Part shown: piece after piece, positions 48,650 through 58,703 of the stretch
How the letters are laid out: the number at the start of each line of letters is the position of its first letter
Numbering within the stretch: position 1 is the stretch's first letter
NCBI RefSeq assembly: GCF_000020125.1
Contig: NC_010681.1
Location: 3,410,001 to 3,474,000, forward strand
Direction of reading: 5' to 3'
From: Paraburkholderia phytofirmans PsJN
GTDB lineage: Bacteria > Pseudomonadota > Gammaproteobacteria > Burkholderiales > Burkholderiaceae
Length of the DNA stretch: 64,000 bases
The notes under the pieces: generated by a model
What the model saw: only the letters and a program-made list of their open reading frames with translations
The model's database searches: none
Told to the model about the DNA's origin: nothing
Translations under genes and position numbers: made by a program

Positions 48650-49354
48650 TTACTGAACGACTTTCGCACCAGACGCCGGCACCGGTGCGGCGGCAGGCGC
48701 CGTGCCGGTCGCCACCATTTCGTTCGATGGTCCGCCACTCTTGTCGACCGGAATCTTCACCGTATGAACCACGCCGTTGCCGAGCGGGAAGTCGGCCAGC
48801 GCGCTACGCGCCAGATACGGCATGGCCCGAACCAGCGACGACTCGCCACCCGTATTGCGCGCCGTCACGTTGTAGACCTCCTTGCCGCTCGCACGCTCGG
48901 TTATCCGCACGCCCAGCAAGTGGGTGAAGATCGGATAGCTCTGGTTCACGTAAGTGGCCGGGAATGCGCCCCACGGGCCCCACGGATCGAATGGCCGGCC
49001 ATAGCCCCAGTACGGCGCCGGCCACGGGTTGTAATACACCGGCTCCGAGACCGTCACCATGTCCGAACGGATTCCGTAGGCCAGTCCCACCAGATAGCGC
49101 GCCTGCGCACTGTCGACCTGACGGAACGAATGCGTGGCGAGTTCGTTCGCGACCAGGCGCTCGTAAGTGGTGAGCTCAAGATTGTTCTGCTGGTCCGCCG
49201 CTCGCGTGAACGCATAAGTTCGGGTGGCGTCGTTGCCGCTCCAGTCGGAAAAGGCTGTGACCTGAGTGGTGACGTAGGTCGTGCAGCCGGAAAGCAGTAC
49301 CGTCAGTGCGCCCAGCAGCAGCGCGGCGTGGCGGGTCCATCGATCGATTTTCAT
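48650..49354 (-). CDS. DUF4136 lipoprotein
   Basis: 234 residues with a lipobox at LLSGC (Cys 24). The mature part shows the DUF4136 landmarks TYAFTRAADQQNNLELTTYERLVANEL and AQARYLVGLAYGI, then a Trp/Pro/Tyr-rich linker (NPWPAPYWGYGRPFDPWGPWG) and ITERASGKEVYNVTARN. The C-terminus is Ala/Pro-rich. DUF4136 proteins are lipid-anchored in the envelope with unknown function. It is monocistronic and divergent from pepN. Confidence 0.82.
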   Translation of the reverse strand: MKIDRWTRHAALLLGALTVLLSGCTTYVTTQVTAFSDWSGNDATRTYAFTRAADQQNNLELTTYERLVANELATHSFRQVDSAQARYLVGLAYGIRSDMVTVSEPVYYNPWPAPYWGYGRPFDPWGPWGAFPATYVNQSYPIFTHLLGVRITERASGKEVYNVTARNTGGESSLVRAMPYLARSALADFPLGNGVVHTVKIPVDKSGGPSNEMVATGTAPAAAPVPASGAKVVQ

Positions 49355-49581
49355 GGTCTACCTCGTGAAGCTTCCAAGTTGCCTCTGTATTGTCCGTCAA
49401 ACCCGGCCCCGTCGACGCACAGGCTTTCCCGCACGCGGGCGCCCGATAATACGCTGACCGGCCGACTCGGTAAAAAGTTCGCTCCGCACAATTCGCCGAG
49501 GCTTTGTACAATGGCTCGACATGCCCGGCCCGCACGCCAGAAGCGCGCTCGCCGGCTCGAGTTCCAACACTACAGAACGCC

Positions 49582-52278
49582 ATGGCCGATACCGCAACGC
49601 CCAATGTGATTCGCCGCGCCGACTACGCGCCGCCCGCCTTCCTGATCGACACCGTCGCACTGGAGTTCGATCTGGTCCCCGAACGCACGGTTGTCCGAAA
49701 CACGATGCGCGTGCGTCGCAATCCGGAGGCGTCGCGTGCCGCGCACCTGGAGCTGATGGGCGAACAACTGGAGTTCGTCGGCGCCGAGATCGACGGCCAG
49801 CCGTTCGCCAATGCCCACGCGCACGAACACGGCTTGCGGCTCGACAGCGTGCCAGATCAGTTCGAACTGACGCTCACGAGCATTTGCAACCCAGCTGAAA
49901 ACACCACGCTGTCGGGCCTTTACGTGTCGGGCGGCAACTTCTTCACGCAGTGCGAGGCCGAGGGCTTTCGCCGCATCACTTACTTCCTCGACCGTCCGGA
50001 CGTAATGGCGACCTTTACGGTCACGCTGCGTGCAAACAAAGCCGATTATCCGGTGCTGCTGTCGAACGGCAACCTGCTCGAAGAAGGCGATTTGCCCGAC
50101 GGCCGCCATTTCGCGCGCTGGGAAGATCCGTTCAGAAAGCCGAGCTATCTGTTCGCGCTGGTCGCGGGCAAGCTGGTCGCCCTGGAAGAGCGCGTGAAGA
50201 GCGGTTCGGGCAAGGAAAAGCTGCTGCAGGTGTGGGTCGAGCCGCACGACCTCGACAAAACCCGGCATGCCATGGACTCGCTGATCCATTCGATCCGCTG
50301 GGACGAGGAGCGCTTCGGACTCGAACTCGATCTGGACCGCTTCATGATCGTCGCGGTGAGCGACTTCAACATGGGCGCGATGGAGAACAAGGGGCTCAAC
50401 ATCTTCAACACGAAGTACGTGCTGGCGAACCCCGAAACAGCCACCGACACCGACTTCGCGAACATCGAGGCCGTGGTCGGCCACGAGTATTTCCACAACT
50501 GGACCGGCAACCGCGTCACGTGCCGCGACTGGTTCCAGCTGAGCCTGAAAGAAGGCCTGACGGTGTTTCGCGATCAGGAGTTCTCGGCCGACATGGCAGG
50601 CGGCGCGACGGACGAAGCCGCGCGCGCCACCAAGCGCATCGAAGACGTGCGCGTGCTGCGCCAGATGCAGTTCGCCGAGGACGCAGGCCCGATGGCGCAT
50701 CCGGTGCGCCCGGAAAGCTACGTCGAGATCAACAACTTCTACACGATGACGGTCTACGAAAAAGGCTCGGAAGTCGTGCGGATGTATCAGACGCTGTTCG
50801 GCCGCGACGGCTTCCGCAAGGGCATGGATCTGTACTTCAAGCGTCACGACGGCCAGGCCGTGACCTGCGACGACTTCCGCCACGCGCTCGCCGACGCGAA
50901 CGGCCGCGATCTCACGCAATTCGAGCGCTGGTATAGCCAGGCCGGCACACCGCGCGTGTCCGTGCGAACGCAATACGATGCCGCGCAGCAACGCTACAGC
51001 GTGACGCTCACACAAGGCTACGGCGAAGGCGCGCCGGCCGCGCGCGAAACGCAAAAAGGCCCGCTGCTGATTCCGTTCGCGATCGGTTTGATCGGCAAGG
51101 ACGGCCGCGACCTGCCGCTGCAACTGCAAGGCGAAAACACGGCCTCGGCCTTCACCACGCGCGTGCTCGAATTCACGCAGACCGAACAGACTTTTACGTT
51201 CGTCAACGTGGCGCAGGAGCCGCTGCCCTCGCTGCTGCGCAATTTTTCGGCGCCGGTGATCGTCGAATACGACTACTCGGCGGAACAGCTCGCGTTCCTG
51301 CTAGCTCATGACAGCGACCCGTTCAACCGCTGGGAAGCCGGCCAACGGCTCGCTACGCGCGAATTGCTCACCCTCGCAGGACGCGCAGCCACCGGCGTGC
51401 CGCTGCAACTCGACGACTCCGTGGTGGCCGCGTTCGCCCGAGTGCTGACCGACGAAACACTCTCGCCATCGTTTCGCGAACTCGCGTTGATGCTGCCTTC
51501 GGAAGCGTATCTCGCCGAGCAGATGGCCGAATCGAATCCGGCGGCCGTGCACGCTGCGCGGCAGTTCGTGCGCAAGCGTCTCGCCAACGCGCTCAGGAGC
51601 GACTGGCTCAAGGTGTACGGGCAACATCGCACGCCGGGCGCTTACGAAGCCACGCCCGAAGCGTCCGGTCATCGTGCGCTGAAGAATCTCGCGCTGTCGT
51701 ATCTTGCCGAACTGGACGATCCGGCCGAGGCCGTGCGTCTCGCGTCCGCGCAATACGATGCGGCCAACAACATGACCGACCGCTCGGCGGCGCTCTCCGC
51801 GTTGCTCAATGCGTCGGCGGCGAATGGCGGCAGCGCCGAGGCGCAGCAGGCGCTGGACGACTTCTACCGGCGCTTCGAAAAGGAGCCGCTCGTCATCGAC
51901 AAATGGTTCGCCTTGCAAGCCACGCAGCGTGGCAGCGCGCAGCGTCCGGTGATCGAGATCGTGCGCAAGCTGATGACGCATCCGGCCTTCAACCTGAAGA
52001 ACCCGAACCGCGCGCGCTCGCTGATTTTCAGCTTCTGCGCGGCGAACCCGGCGCAGTTCCATGCCGAAGATGGCTCGGGCTACGCGTTCTGGGCCGATCA
52101 GGTGATCGCGCTCGACGCCATCAATCCGCAAGTGGCCGCGCGCCTCGCCCGCTCGCTGGAATTGTGGCGCCGCTTCACGCCGACGCTGCGCGACGGCATG
52201 CGCGCGGCGCTGGAGAAAGTGGCGTCTCAGGTGAAATCGCGCGACGTACGCGAGATCGTCGAAAAAGCGTTGGCATGA
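49582..52278 (+). CDS. pepN: Aminopeptidase N (M1 metallopeptidase)
   Basis: 898 residues from MADTATPNVIRRADYAPP; the start at 49504 gives an unlikely basic leader. The substrate-binding GAMEN motif is in FNMGAMENKGLNIFN. The zinc site is HEYFHNWTGNRVTCRDWFQLSLKEG (HExxH with the third ligand Glu). A catalytic Tyr lies in TVYEKGSEVV. The order of domains and length match E. coli PepN (870 residues). It trims N-terminal residues from peptides in the cytosol. A terminator follows at 52308. Confidence 0.95.
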   Translation: MADTATPNVIRRADYAPPAFLIDTVALEFDLVPERTVVRNTMRVRRNPEASRAAHLELMGEQLEFVGAEIDGQPFANAHAHEHGLRLDSVPDQFELTLTSICNPAENTTLSGLYVSGGNFFTQCEAEGFRRITYFLDRPDVMATFTVTLRANKADYPVLLSNGNLLEEGDLPDGRHFARWEDPFRKPSYLFALVAGKLVALEERVKSGSGKEKLLQVWVEPHDLDKTRHAMDSLIHSIRWDEERFGLELDLDRFMIVAVSDFNMGAMENKGLNIFNTKYVLANPETATDTDFANIEAVVGHEYFHNWTGNRVTCRDWFQLSLKEGLTVFRDQEFSADMAGGATDEAARATKRIEDVRVLRQMQFAEDAGPMAHPVRPESYVEINNFYTMTVYEKGSEVVRMYQTLFGRDGFRKGMDLYFKRHDGQAVTCDDFRHALADANGRDLTQFERWYSQAGTPRVSVRTQYDAAQQRYSVTLTQGYGEGAPAARETQKGPLLIPFAIGLIGKDGRDLPLQLQGENTASAFTTRVLEFTQTEQTFTFVNVAQEPLPSLLRNFSAPVIVEYDYSAEQLAFLLAHDSDPFNRWEAGQRLATRELLTLAGRAATGVPLQLDDSVVAAFARVLTDETLSPSFRELALMLPSEAYLAEQMAESNPAAVHAARQFVRKRLANALRSDWLKVYGQHRTPGAYEATPEASGHRALKNLALSYLAELDDPAEAVRLASAQYDAANNMTDRSAALSALLNASAANGGSAEAQQALDDFYRRFEKEPLVIDKWFALQATQRGSAQRPVIEIVRKLMTHPAFNLKNPNRARSLIFSFCAANPAQFHAEDGSGYAFWADQVIALDAINPQVAARLARSLELWRRFTPTLRDGMRAALEKVASQVKSRDVREIVEKALA

Positions 52279-52307
52279 TGCTCGCCTGAGCACAGTTGTC
52301 GCATCGG

Positions 52308-52337
52308 AAAGCCGGCACGCGTTGCCGGCTTTTTTTT
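52308..52337 (+). terminator. Rho-independent terminator of pepN
   Basis: A 10 bp stem (AAAGCCGGCA / TGCCGGCTTT) with loop CGCGT followed by a run of eight T. Confidence 0.92.
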
Positions 52338-52429
52338 CGCCCTGGATTTTCTGCAGGCGCGACGCGGCCGCGCGTGGCAATCACGTTAGCCATCCGGACG
52401 ACTGTTCGACTTGCGCTGAAGGGAAGAAA

Positions 52430-52477
52430 GTAAACGCGTTCATTTAACGGTTTACGTTTAACGCATCGCGTTATATC
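52430..52477 (+). promoter_or_regulatory. Candidate promoter/operator of higBA
   Basis: Direct repeats of TTTAACG (within 52442-52449 and 52456-52463) lie 14 bp apart, and TAAACG (52431-52436) is mirrored by CGTTTA (52455-52460). A possible -35 GTTTAC (52450-52455) and -10 TATATC (52472-52477) are spaced by 16 bp. The first ATG is only 6 bp after the -10, so the message may be leaderless. Confidence 0.45.
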
Positions 52478-52482
52478 ATCCC

Positions 52483-52764
52483 ATGATCACGACATTCGGC
52501 GACAAAGCTACGGCGGGAATCTTTCAGGGCAAGTTCGTGTACTCATTGCCGCTTCACATGCAGGCGCTCGCGCGCCGCAAGTTGTTCATGATCGACGCCG
52601 CGGAATCCATCCGCGACCTGCATGCGCCGCCCGGCAACCGGCTCGAAGCATTGCAGGGTCAGCGCAGCGGGCAATGGAGTATCCGGATCAATGCGCAATG
52701 GCGCATCTGCTTTCATTTCGTCGAAGGGGAGGCGCTGAATGTCGAAATTGTCGACTATCACTGA
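52483..52764 (+). CDS. higB: HigB-type toxin (RelE superfamily)
   Basis: 93 residues. HigB marks are the TAGIFQGKF-like N-terminal segment, the LARRKLFMIDAAESIRDLHAPPGNRLEAL stretch and the C-terminal WSIRINAQWRICFHFVEGEALNVEIVDYH, which holds the Arg and His residues used for ribosome-dependent mRNA cleavage in RelE/HigB. The toxin precedes the antitoxin, the inverted order typical of higBA. No ribosome binding site is seen before the ATG. Confidence 0.92.
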   Translation: MITTFGDKATAGIFQGKFVYSLPLHMQALARRKLFMIDAAESIRDLHAPPGNRLEALQGQRSGQWSIRINAQWRICFHFVEGEALNVEIVDYH

Positions 52765-52780
52765 TTATTGGGAGACCGGC

Positions 52781-53236
52781 ATGGTCATCAAACGCTCCGA
52801 TCTGCGCAGCATCGATTTCTCGGACATCGACACCGGCGACAGCATCCCGGAAGGCCATCCGGGGGAAATTCTGCGCAGCGAGTTTCTCGAACCGCTCGGC
52901 ATGTCCGTCAACGCGCTCGCGCTTGCGCTACGCGTCCCGGCGCCGCGCATCAACGACGTAGTGCGTGGCAAGCGTGCCATCTCGGCCGACACGGCGCTGC
53001 GGCTCGAGCGCTACTTTGGCGCGAGCGCGCAGTTCTGGCTCAATCTGCAAATCGCCTACGACCTGCGCGTCGCCACCGCGGCGGCCGGCGAGCAGATCGA
53101 GCGGGAAATCGAACCCATGCCGAAGGCTGAACGCCCGAAAATGCCGAAGGTTTCAGCTGAACACGCCCGCGCCGCCGCGCTCGCGGCGAGCGTGAGCGGC
53201 AAGCTGGCAACCGGCAAGGCACGCCGCAAAGCCTGA
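52781..53236 (+). CDS. higA: HigA-type antitoxin (XRE family)
   Basis: 151 residues from MVIKRSDLRSIDFSD, which has GGGAG 6 bases upstream; an earlier start inside higB is rejected. The HTH has HPGEILRSEFLEPLGMSVNALALALRVPAPRINDVVRGKRAIS, followed by ADTALRLERYFGASAQFWLNLQIAYDLR, the XRE/VapI (HigA) pattern. The last ~50 residues are Ala/Lys-rich and not part of the usual HigA (about 95-105 residues). It should neutralise HigB and repress the operon. It begins 16 bp after higB. Confidence 0.9.
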   Translation: MVIKRSDLRSIDFSDIDTGDSIPEGHPGEILRSEFLEPLGMSVNALALALRVPAPRINDVVRGKRAISADTALRLERYFGASAQFWLNLQIAYDLRVATAAAGEQIEREIEPMPKAERPKMPKVSAEHARAAALAASVSGKLATGKARRKA

Positions 53237-53357
53237 ATTTCGCCACGCACCGGCATGTCCGGCGCCATCGCTGTGCAAGGTTCGCGCGCAAAAGCGCGGA
53301 AGCGACACAACGAACGGTTAAAATCAGAATATTCCTCAAGCCTTCCCGGAGTACAGC

Positions 53358-54374
53358 ATGGCTTTGCAACGTCGTACCACACTCACGAAGTACCTGATCG
53401 AGCAGCAGCGCGAAACCAACAACCTGCCGGCCGATCTGCGCCTTTTGATCGAAGTCGTCGCGCGGGCGTGCAAGGCAATCAGCTACCACGTCAGCAAGGG
53501 CGCGCTGGGCGATGCGCTCGGCACAGCGGGCAGCGAGAACGTTCAAGGCGAAGTGCAGAAGAAACTCGACATCCTGTCGAACGAAATCCTGCTCGAAGCG
53601 AACGAATGGGGCGGCAATCTCGCCGGCATGGCATCCGAGGAAATGGAACAGTTCTTCCCGATCCCGGCGAACTATCCGAAGGGCGAATATCTACTCGTGT
53701 TCGATCCGCTCGACGGGTCGTCGAACATCGACGTCAATGTGTCGATCGGCACGATCTTCTCCGTGCTGCGTTGCCCGGACGGTCAACAACCCACCGAACA
53801 GTCGTTCCTACAGCCGGGCACGCAGCAGGTGGCCGCGGGCTATGCGGTCTACGGTCCGCAAACCGTGCTGGTGCTGACCACCGGCAATGGCGTGAACTGC
53901 TTCACGCTCGACCGTGAACTCGGCTCGTGGGTGCTCACGCAAAGCGACATGCGCATTCCGGTCGAAACGCGTGAATATGCGATCAATGCTTCGAACGAGC
54001 GCCACTGGTATCCGCCGGTCGAGCAGTACATCGGCGAATTGAAGGCTGGCAAGGATGGTCCGCGTCAGAGCGATTTCAACATGCGCTGGATCGCGTCGAT
54101 GGTGGCGGACGTGCACCGTATCCTGAATCGCGGCGGCATCTTTATGTACCCGGCCGACAAGCGTACGCCGGACAAGCCGGGCAAGCTGCGCTTGATGTAC
54201 GAGGCGAATCCGATGGCCTTTATCGTCGAGCAGGCAGGCGGCGCCGCGACCAACGGCGAGAAGCGCATTCTGGACATCCAGCCGAAAAGCCTGCATGAAC
54301 GCGTCGCCGTGTTCCTCGGCTCGAAGAACGAGGTGGACCGGGTTACGCGCTACCATCTCGAAACAAAAAAGTGA
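53358..54374 (+). CDS. fbp: Fructose-1,6-bisphosphatase class 1
   Basis: 338 residues. Catalytic metal ligands lie in [24 protein letters not shown] (motif DPLDGSSN), with an acidic site in ASEEMEQFF and the phosphate-binding segment [17 protein letters not shown] [21 protein letters not shown]. Length equals that of E. coli Fbp (332). It converts fructose-1,6-bisphosphate to fructose-6-phosphate in gluconeogenesis. AGTACAGC before the ATG is a weak ribosome binding site, but CCGGAG lies just before. Confidence 0.96.
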   Translation: MALQRRTTLTKYLIEQQRETNNLPADLRLLIEVVARACKAISYHVSKGALGDALGTAGSENVQGEVQKKLDILSNEILLEANEWGGNLAGMASEEMEQFFPIPANYPKGEYLLVFDPLDGSSNIDVNVSIGTIFSVLRCPDGQQPTEQSFLQPGTQQVAAGYAVYGPQTVLVLTTGNGVNCFTLDRELGSWVLTQSDMRIPVETREYAINASNERHWYPPVEQYIGELKAGKDGPRQSDFNMRWIASMVADVHRILNRGGIFMYPADKRTPDKPGKLRLMYEANPMAFIVEQAGGAATNGEKRILDIQPKSLHERVAVFLGSKNEVDRVTRYHLETKK

Positions 54375-54384
54375 GCTGAGGGGC

Positions 54385-54414
54385 TTGCCAAGCTGACAAA
54401 GAAGTCCCTATAAT
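54385..54414 (+). promoter_or_regulatory. Sigma-70 promoter of tRNA-Thr
   Basis: TTGCCA (54385-54390) and a perfect TATAAT (54409-54414) with 18 bp spacing; the tRNA starts 16 bp further on. Confidence 0.82.
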
Positions 54415-54429
54415 CTCGTTTCTCCTGAT

Positions 54430-54505
54430 GCCGGAATAGCTCAGACGGTAGAGCAGCGCATTCGTAATGCGAAGGTCGGGGGTTCGATTCCTCTTTCCGG
54501 CACCA
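54430..54505 (+). tRNA. tRNA-Thr (anticodon CGT)
   Basis: 76 bases with encoded CCA. The acceptor arms are GCCGGAA and TTCCGGC, the D-arm AGCTCAGACGGTAGAGC, the anticodon loop TTCGTAA reads CGT, and the T-arm contains GGTTCGATTCC. All arms pair. A terminator follows at 54519. Confidence 0.97.
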
Positions 54506-54518
54506 TCAAGATTCAAGC

Positions 54519-54549
54519 AAAAAGCCCAGTCCTCGCGACTGGGCTTTTT
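54519..54549 (+). terminator. Rho-independent terminator of tRNA-Thr
   Basis: Stem AAAAAGCCCAGT / ACTGGGCTTTTT with loop CCTCGCG and a T-run. Confidence 0.92.
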
Positions 54550-54606
54550 GCTTTTCTGCACGTGTTTTGGCCGGGTCCGCGCATAGCCACCGCGCAATCA
54601 ACCGCC

Positions 54607-54813
54607 CTACCGCTCACCCACGAAACCAGGCCGATCGAACTGCGCTGTCACGCCGAGGTTGCGCGCCACAACGGAATTTTCCGCGCGGGCCGGCTCTGGC
54701 TGATGAGTGCTATAGGCCGCGACCGCCTCTTGCGGCGCCGAAGAAAACCACAAAATCCGCCCGGCAGACTCGATTCCGACCTGACGACCTTTCCAGTACA
54801 CAGCGTTTTCCAT
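54607..54813 (-). CDS. Small hypothetical protein
   Basis: 68 residues, starting MENAVYWKGRQVGIESAG. AGAG lies about 7 bases before the ATG. The N-terminal half (YWKGRQVGIESAGRILWFSSAPQEAVAAY) looks like a folded small beta-alpha protein, with Trp, Gly and aromatic residues rarely seen in shadow frames. I do not recognise a family with certainty. Longer readings on the opposite strand have no start signals, so the minus frame is preferred. Confidence 0.5.
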   Translation of the reverse strand: MENAVYWKGRQVGIESAGRILWFSSAPQEAVAAYSTHQPEPARAENSVVARNLGVTAQFDRPGFVGER

Positions 54814-55075
54814 GGCGAACTCTCTGAGGGGCGAAGACTGCCATCTTCCGCGCCGGCAGTGGCGCGTCCGTTAGCCACCGCACTCTGGGCGCGGATAGTC
54901 GATATCAATGATAGGCGGTCATTTCTGGCTTGACGGGTACACGCGTCTCGATCTCGCCGCGATGCATCTCCTCGCGTTCACTGGCATCATCTTCAATTCA
55001 TCGTTGGGCATGCTCCGTGCAACTTCACATGCGGTTGGCCGTCCCATCGGCCACGCTTATTCGCTGGTCATCGAT

Positions 55076-57760
55076 ATGGACGCCATCCGCAACAACGCTC
55101 CTTCAACGCCGCCGTCCGACGCACCCGCCTTCACCGGCTTCGTGCGCGTGCGCGGCGCTCGCGAACACAATCTGAAAAACATCGACGTGCAGATTCCGCG
55201 AGATGCGCTGGTCGTCTTCACCGGAGTGTCCGGCTCGGGCAAATCGTCGCTGGCATTCGGCACGTTGTACGCCGAAGCGCAGCGGCGCTATTTCGAATCG
55301 GTCGCGCCATATGCCCGACGCCTGATCGAGCAGGTCGGCGTACCCGAAGTGGACGCCATCGAAGGCCTGCCGCCCGCGGTCGCGTTGCAACAGCAGCGCG
55401 GCACGCCGAGCGCGCGCTCGTCGGTCGGCAGCGTGACCACGCTGTCGAGTCTCGTACGCATGCTCTATTCGCGCACCGGCGACTATCCGCCGAAGCAACC
55501 CATGCTGTTCGCCGAGGATTTCTCGCCGAACACGGTGCAAGGCGCCTGCCCGACTTGTCACGGACTCGGTCGCGTGTACGAGGTCACGGAAAAATCCATG
55601 GTGCCGGACGACTCGCTGACCATTCGCGAGCGCGCAATCGCCGCGTGGCCGCCCGCGTGGCACGGACAGAATCTGCGCGACATTCTGGTGACGCTGGGCT
55701 ACGACGTCGATAAACCGTGGCGCGATTTGCCGAAGAAAGACCGCGACTGGATTCTGTTCACCGACGAACAGCCGACCGTGCCGGTCTATGCCGGCCTCAC
55801 GCCGAAAGAAACCCGCGCCGCGCTCAGGCGCAAGGACGAACCGAGCTATCAGGGCACCTTCACCGGTGCGCGCCGCTACGTGCTGCACACGTTTGCGAAC
55901 ACGCAAAGCGCGTTGATGAAAAAACGCGTGTCGCGATTCATGATCGGCAGCGTCTGTCCGACCTGTCATGGTAAGCGGCTCAAGAAGGAAGCGCTGTCGG
56001 TGAAGTTCGCCGGGCTCGATATCGGCGAGTTTGCCCAGTTGCCGCTAGCGCGGCTCGCCGAGATGCTCGCACCGATCGCGCGTGGCGAATGGCCCGAGCC
56101 GGATGTCGGACATTCGGGCAAAGACCCTGGCAAAGGCAGCGTGCTCAGCAAGAACGCCATGCGCGATGCCGTCGATAAACGGGTCGCCGCGGGCGGTTCC
56201 GCGCACAAAGCCGCGCCCGATGTTCGGCGCACACCTAACCTGTCCGAGGAAAAACGCGTCGCCGCGCAGCGCATTGCCGCCGAATTGCTCGAACGCCTGA
56301 CCACTCTGGTCGATCTGGGTCTGGGCTATCTTGCGCTGGAGCGCAGCACGCCCACGCTGTCATCCGGCGAATTGCAGCGCTTGCGACTCGCTACGCAATT
56401 GTCCTCGCAGTTGTTCGGCGTCGTGTATGTACTCGACGAGCCATCGGCCGGCCTGCATCCCGCGGATGGCGAAGCGCTCTTCAGCGCGTTGCAGAGTCTG
56501 AAGGCCGCGGGCAATTCGTTGTTCGTCGTCGAACACGATTTGCAGATGATGCGGCGCGCCGACTGGCTCGTCGACGTCGGTCCCGCAGCCGGCGAAGCCG
56601 GTGGCCATGTGGTTTATAGCGGGCCGCCCGCCGGCCTCGCGAAGGTCGAAGCGTCGCACACGCGCCGGCATCTGTTCGCGCCGCCCGCGCCCGTCGCGCG
56701 CGCGACGCGCGAACCGGCCGGCTGGCTGCGGCTCGCCGGCATCACGCGCAACAATCTGCACGGGCTGGACGCCGCGTTTCCGCTCGGTTGCCTGACCGCC
56801 GTCACCGGCGTGTCGGGCTCGGGCAAATCGAGTCTCGTGAGCCAGGCGCTGCCGGAACTGGTCGCCAGCCACCTTGGACGCGTCTTCGAAAACCCCGACG
56901 ACGACGAACAAGACCCGTTGCTCGCCACCGCGAGTGCGCCGACCAGCGGCCGCATCGCTGAAGGCATGGACGCGCTGCGGCGGCTCGTGCGCGTCGATCA
57001 GAAACCGATCGGGCGCACGCCGCGTTCCAACCTGGCGACGTACACGGGCCTCTTCGACCACGTGCGCAAGCTGTTCGCCGACACGCCGCTCGCCCGCAAA
57101 CGCCGCTACGGCGCGGGCCGTTTCTCGTTCAACGTGGCGCAAGGCCGTTGCCCGACGTGCGAAGGTGAAGGCTTCGTCAGCGTCGAGCTACTGTTCCTGC
57201 CGAGCGTCTATGCGCCCTGCTCGACCTGTCACGGCACGCGCTACAACACGCAGACGTTGGAAGTCACATGGCGCGATAAAAACATCGCCGAGGTGCTCGG
57301 CCTGACAGTCGACGCCGCCTGCGATTTCTTCGCCGACGAAGCCAGCGTGATGCGCGCGCTGAAAGTGCTGCGCGACATCGGCCTCGGCTATCTGCGGCTC
57401 GGTCAGCCGGCCACGGAATTGTCCGGCGGCGAAGCTCAGCGCATCAAGCTCGCCACGGAACTGCAACGCGCACAACGCGGCGACACGCTATATATCCTCG
57501 ACGAACCGACCACCGGCCTGCATCCCGCCGACGTCGACCGGCTGATGGTGCAACTCCAAGGACTCGTGGATGCCGGCAATACCGTCGTCGTGGTGGAACA
57601 CGACATGCGGGTGGCGTCGCAAAGCGACTGGGTCGTCGACGTCGGTCCGGGCGCCGGCGATGCCGGCGGCAAGATCGTGGCGAGCGGCACGCCGGCTGAG
57701 ATTCTGCGCGTGAAGGAAAGCCGCACCGCCGAGTATTTGCGGCAGCACCTCGCAGCGTGA
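55076..57760 (+). CDS. UvrA2-like excinuclease ATPase
   Basis: 894 residues from [13 protein letters not shown]; a frame open to 54908 adds 56 unlikely residues. Two ABC units: Walker [27 protein letters not shown] and a second [18 protein letters not shown], signature motifs [15 protein letters not shown] and [15 protein letters not shown], each with the D-loop ([22 protein letters not shown]). [19 protein letters not shown] and CPTCEGEG with CSTCHGTRY are zinc modules. It is shorter than canonical UvrA (about 940) and differs from it in the DNA-binding insert, as UvrA2 paralogues do. UvrA2 is linked to tolerance of DNA-damaging agents. An IS lies just behind it. Confidence 0.9.
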   Translation: MDAIRNNAPSTPPSDAPAFTGFVRVRGAREHNLKNIDVQIPRDALVVFTGVSGSGKSSLAFGTLYAEAQRRYFESVAPYARRLIEQVGVPEVDAIEGLPPAVALQQQRGTPSARSSVGSVTTLSSLVRMLYSRTGDYPPKQPMLFAEDFSPNTVQGACPTCHGLGRVYEVTEKSMVPDDSLTIRERAIAAWPPAWHGQNLRDILVTLGYDVDKPWRDLPKKDRDWILFTDEQPTVPVYAGLTPKETRAALRRKDEPSYQGTFTGARRYVLHTFANTQSALMKKRVSRFMIGSVCPTCHGKRLKKEALSVKFAGLDIGEFAQLPLARLAEMLAPIARGEWPEPDVGHSGKDPGKGSVLSKNAMRDAVDKRVAAGGSAHKAAPDVRRTPNLSEEKRVAAQRIAAELLERLTTLVDLGLGYLALERSTPTLSSGELQRLRLATQLSSQLFGVVYVLDEPSAGLHPADGEALFSALQSLKAAGNSLFVVEHDLQMMRRADWLVDVGPAAGEAGGHVVYSGPPAGLAKVEASHTRRHLFAPPAPVARATREPAGWLRLAGITRNNLHGLDAAFPLGCLTAVTGVSGSGKSSLVSQALPELVASHLGRVFENPDDDEQDPLLATASAPTSGRIAEGMDALRRLVRVDQKPIGRTPRSNLATYTGLFDHVRKLFADTPLARKRRYGAGRFSFNVAQGRCPTCEGEGFVSVELLFLPSVYAPCSTCHGTRYNTQTLEVTWRDKNIAEVLGLTVDAACDFFADEASVMRALKVLRDIGLGYLRLGQPATELSGGEAQRIKLATELQRAQRGDTLYILDEPTTGLHPADVDRLMVQLQGLVDAGNTVVVVEHDMRVASQSDWVVDVGPGAGDAGGKIVASGTPAEILRVKESRTAEYLRQHLAA

Positions 57761-57822
57761 AAGAAGGACAGGCGAAGTGACTGGAAAACCGGCCGCATTT
57801 TCCGTATTAGGGAAAATTCCCG

Positions 57823-57825
57823 CAC
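57823..57825. repeat. Target-site duplication, left copy (CAC)
   Basis: CAC lies directly before the left inverted repeat and is repeated directly after the right one at 59066-59068. Three-base duplications are usual for IS3-type insertion. Confidence 0.8.
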
Positions 57826-57850
57826 TGTAGTGGTCAAGCCTCTTTGGACA
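57826..57850. repeat. IS left inverted repeat
   Basis: 25 bp beginning TGTAGTGGTCAAGCC; it pairs imperfectly with 59041-59065, with ten outer and five inner bases identical. Confidence 0.88.
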
Positions 57851-57866
57851 CCCACAAAGGGTTTTT

Positions 57867-58703
57867 TCAATAAATCGAAGTTTCGTACCGCACTGGCGGC
57901 AGATTGTTTGCCGCCGAATGAATGCGCCGGTAGTTGTAGAAGTCTGCGATGTAGCCCGCGATATCGCGGCGGGCGAGTTCGTGGTTGCCGTATTCCTGTT
58001 CGCCAATCCATTCACTCTTCAGGCTTCTGAAGAAGCGCTCGACCACCGCGTTGTCCCAACAATTCCCCTTTCTGCTCATGCTCTGGACGATCCCGTTCGC
58101 CTTCAGATCGCCCACGAAGCGCTCGCTGGTGTACTGGCAGCCCTGATCGGAGTGGAACATCAGCCCGGCTGCCGGGCGCCGCTTCTGCCGGGCCTGCTGT
58201 AGGGCCTGGATGACCAGTTCCGTATCCGCCTGCAAGGCGAACGCCCAGCCTACGATGCGGCGCGAGTGCAGATCCATCACGATGGCCAGATAGGACCACC
58301 CCTGACGCGTTCTCACATACGTGATATCGCCTGCCCATACCCGGTTGATCGCGCCCGGCTCGAATTGCCGCTCAAGCAGGTTAGGTGCAATCAGGGCTTC
58401 ACCCTCGGCCTTGCGATACCGGTGCGTTCGCCGCCTGGCCACAGCCAGTTGCGCCTCGCGCATCAGTGAACGCGCCCGGTAGCGTCCGATTGCATAACCC
58501 TGCTGCTGCAGTGCCTGCGCCATCCGGCGACTGCCGTAACTGCTGCGGCTTTCGCTATGAATCTGACGCACGGCCTTCAGCAGTGGAGGCGATGCGCCCG
58601 GTTTGGGCGGCCGCGCAGCAAAGGCGTAATAGCTGCTTCGCGGCACCTTCAGCAAACGGCACATCAGACTCACCGGCCAGGCCTTCTTCAGCGAACGGAT
58701 CAC
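57867..58703 (-). CDS. IS3-family transposase OrfB (integrase core)
   Basis: 278 residues from a GTG at 58703. The HTH_21 part (VRQIHSESRSSYGSRRMAQALQQQGY) is followed by an rve core with the DDE triad: Asp in WAGDITYVRT, Asp in FHSDQGCQYTSERF, and Glu in VVERFFRSLKSEW. GTGA overlaps the OrfA stop. Frame OrfB is open back to the slippery A-AAA-AAG (58751-58745), so the working transposase is most likely an OrfAB fusion made by -1 frameshifting. Confidence 0.94.
   Translation of the reverse strand: MIRSLKKAWPVSLMCRLLKVPRSSYYAFAARPPKPGASPPLLKAVRQIHSESRSSYGSRRMAQALQQQGYAIGRYRARSLMREAQLAVARRRTHRYRKAEGEALIAPNLLERQFEPGAINRVWAGDITYVRTRQGWSYLAIVMDLHSRRIVGWAFALQADTELVIQALQQARQKRRPAAGLMFHSDQGCQYTSERFVGDLKANGIVQSMSRKGNCWDNAVVERFFRSLKSEWIGEQEYGNHELARRDIAGYIADFYNYRRIHSAANNLPPVRYETSIY

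Noticed and set aside
54908..55075. N-terminal extension of the UvrA2-like protein
   Set aside because: No UvrA has such a leader, and the sequence is not conserved-looking.
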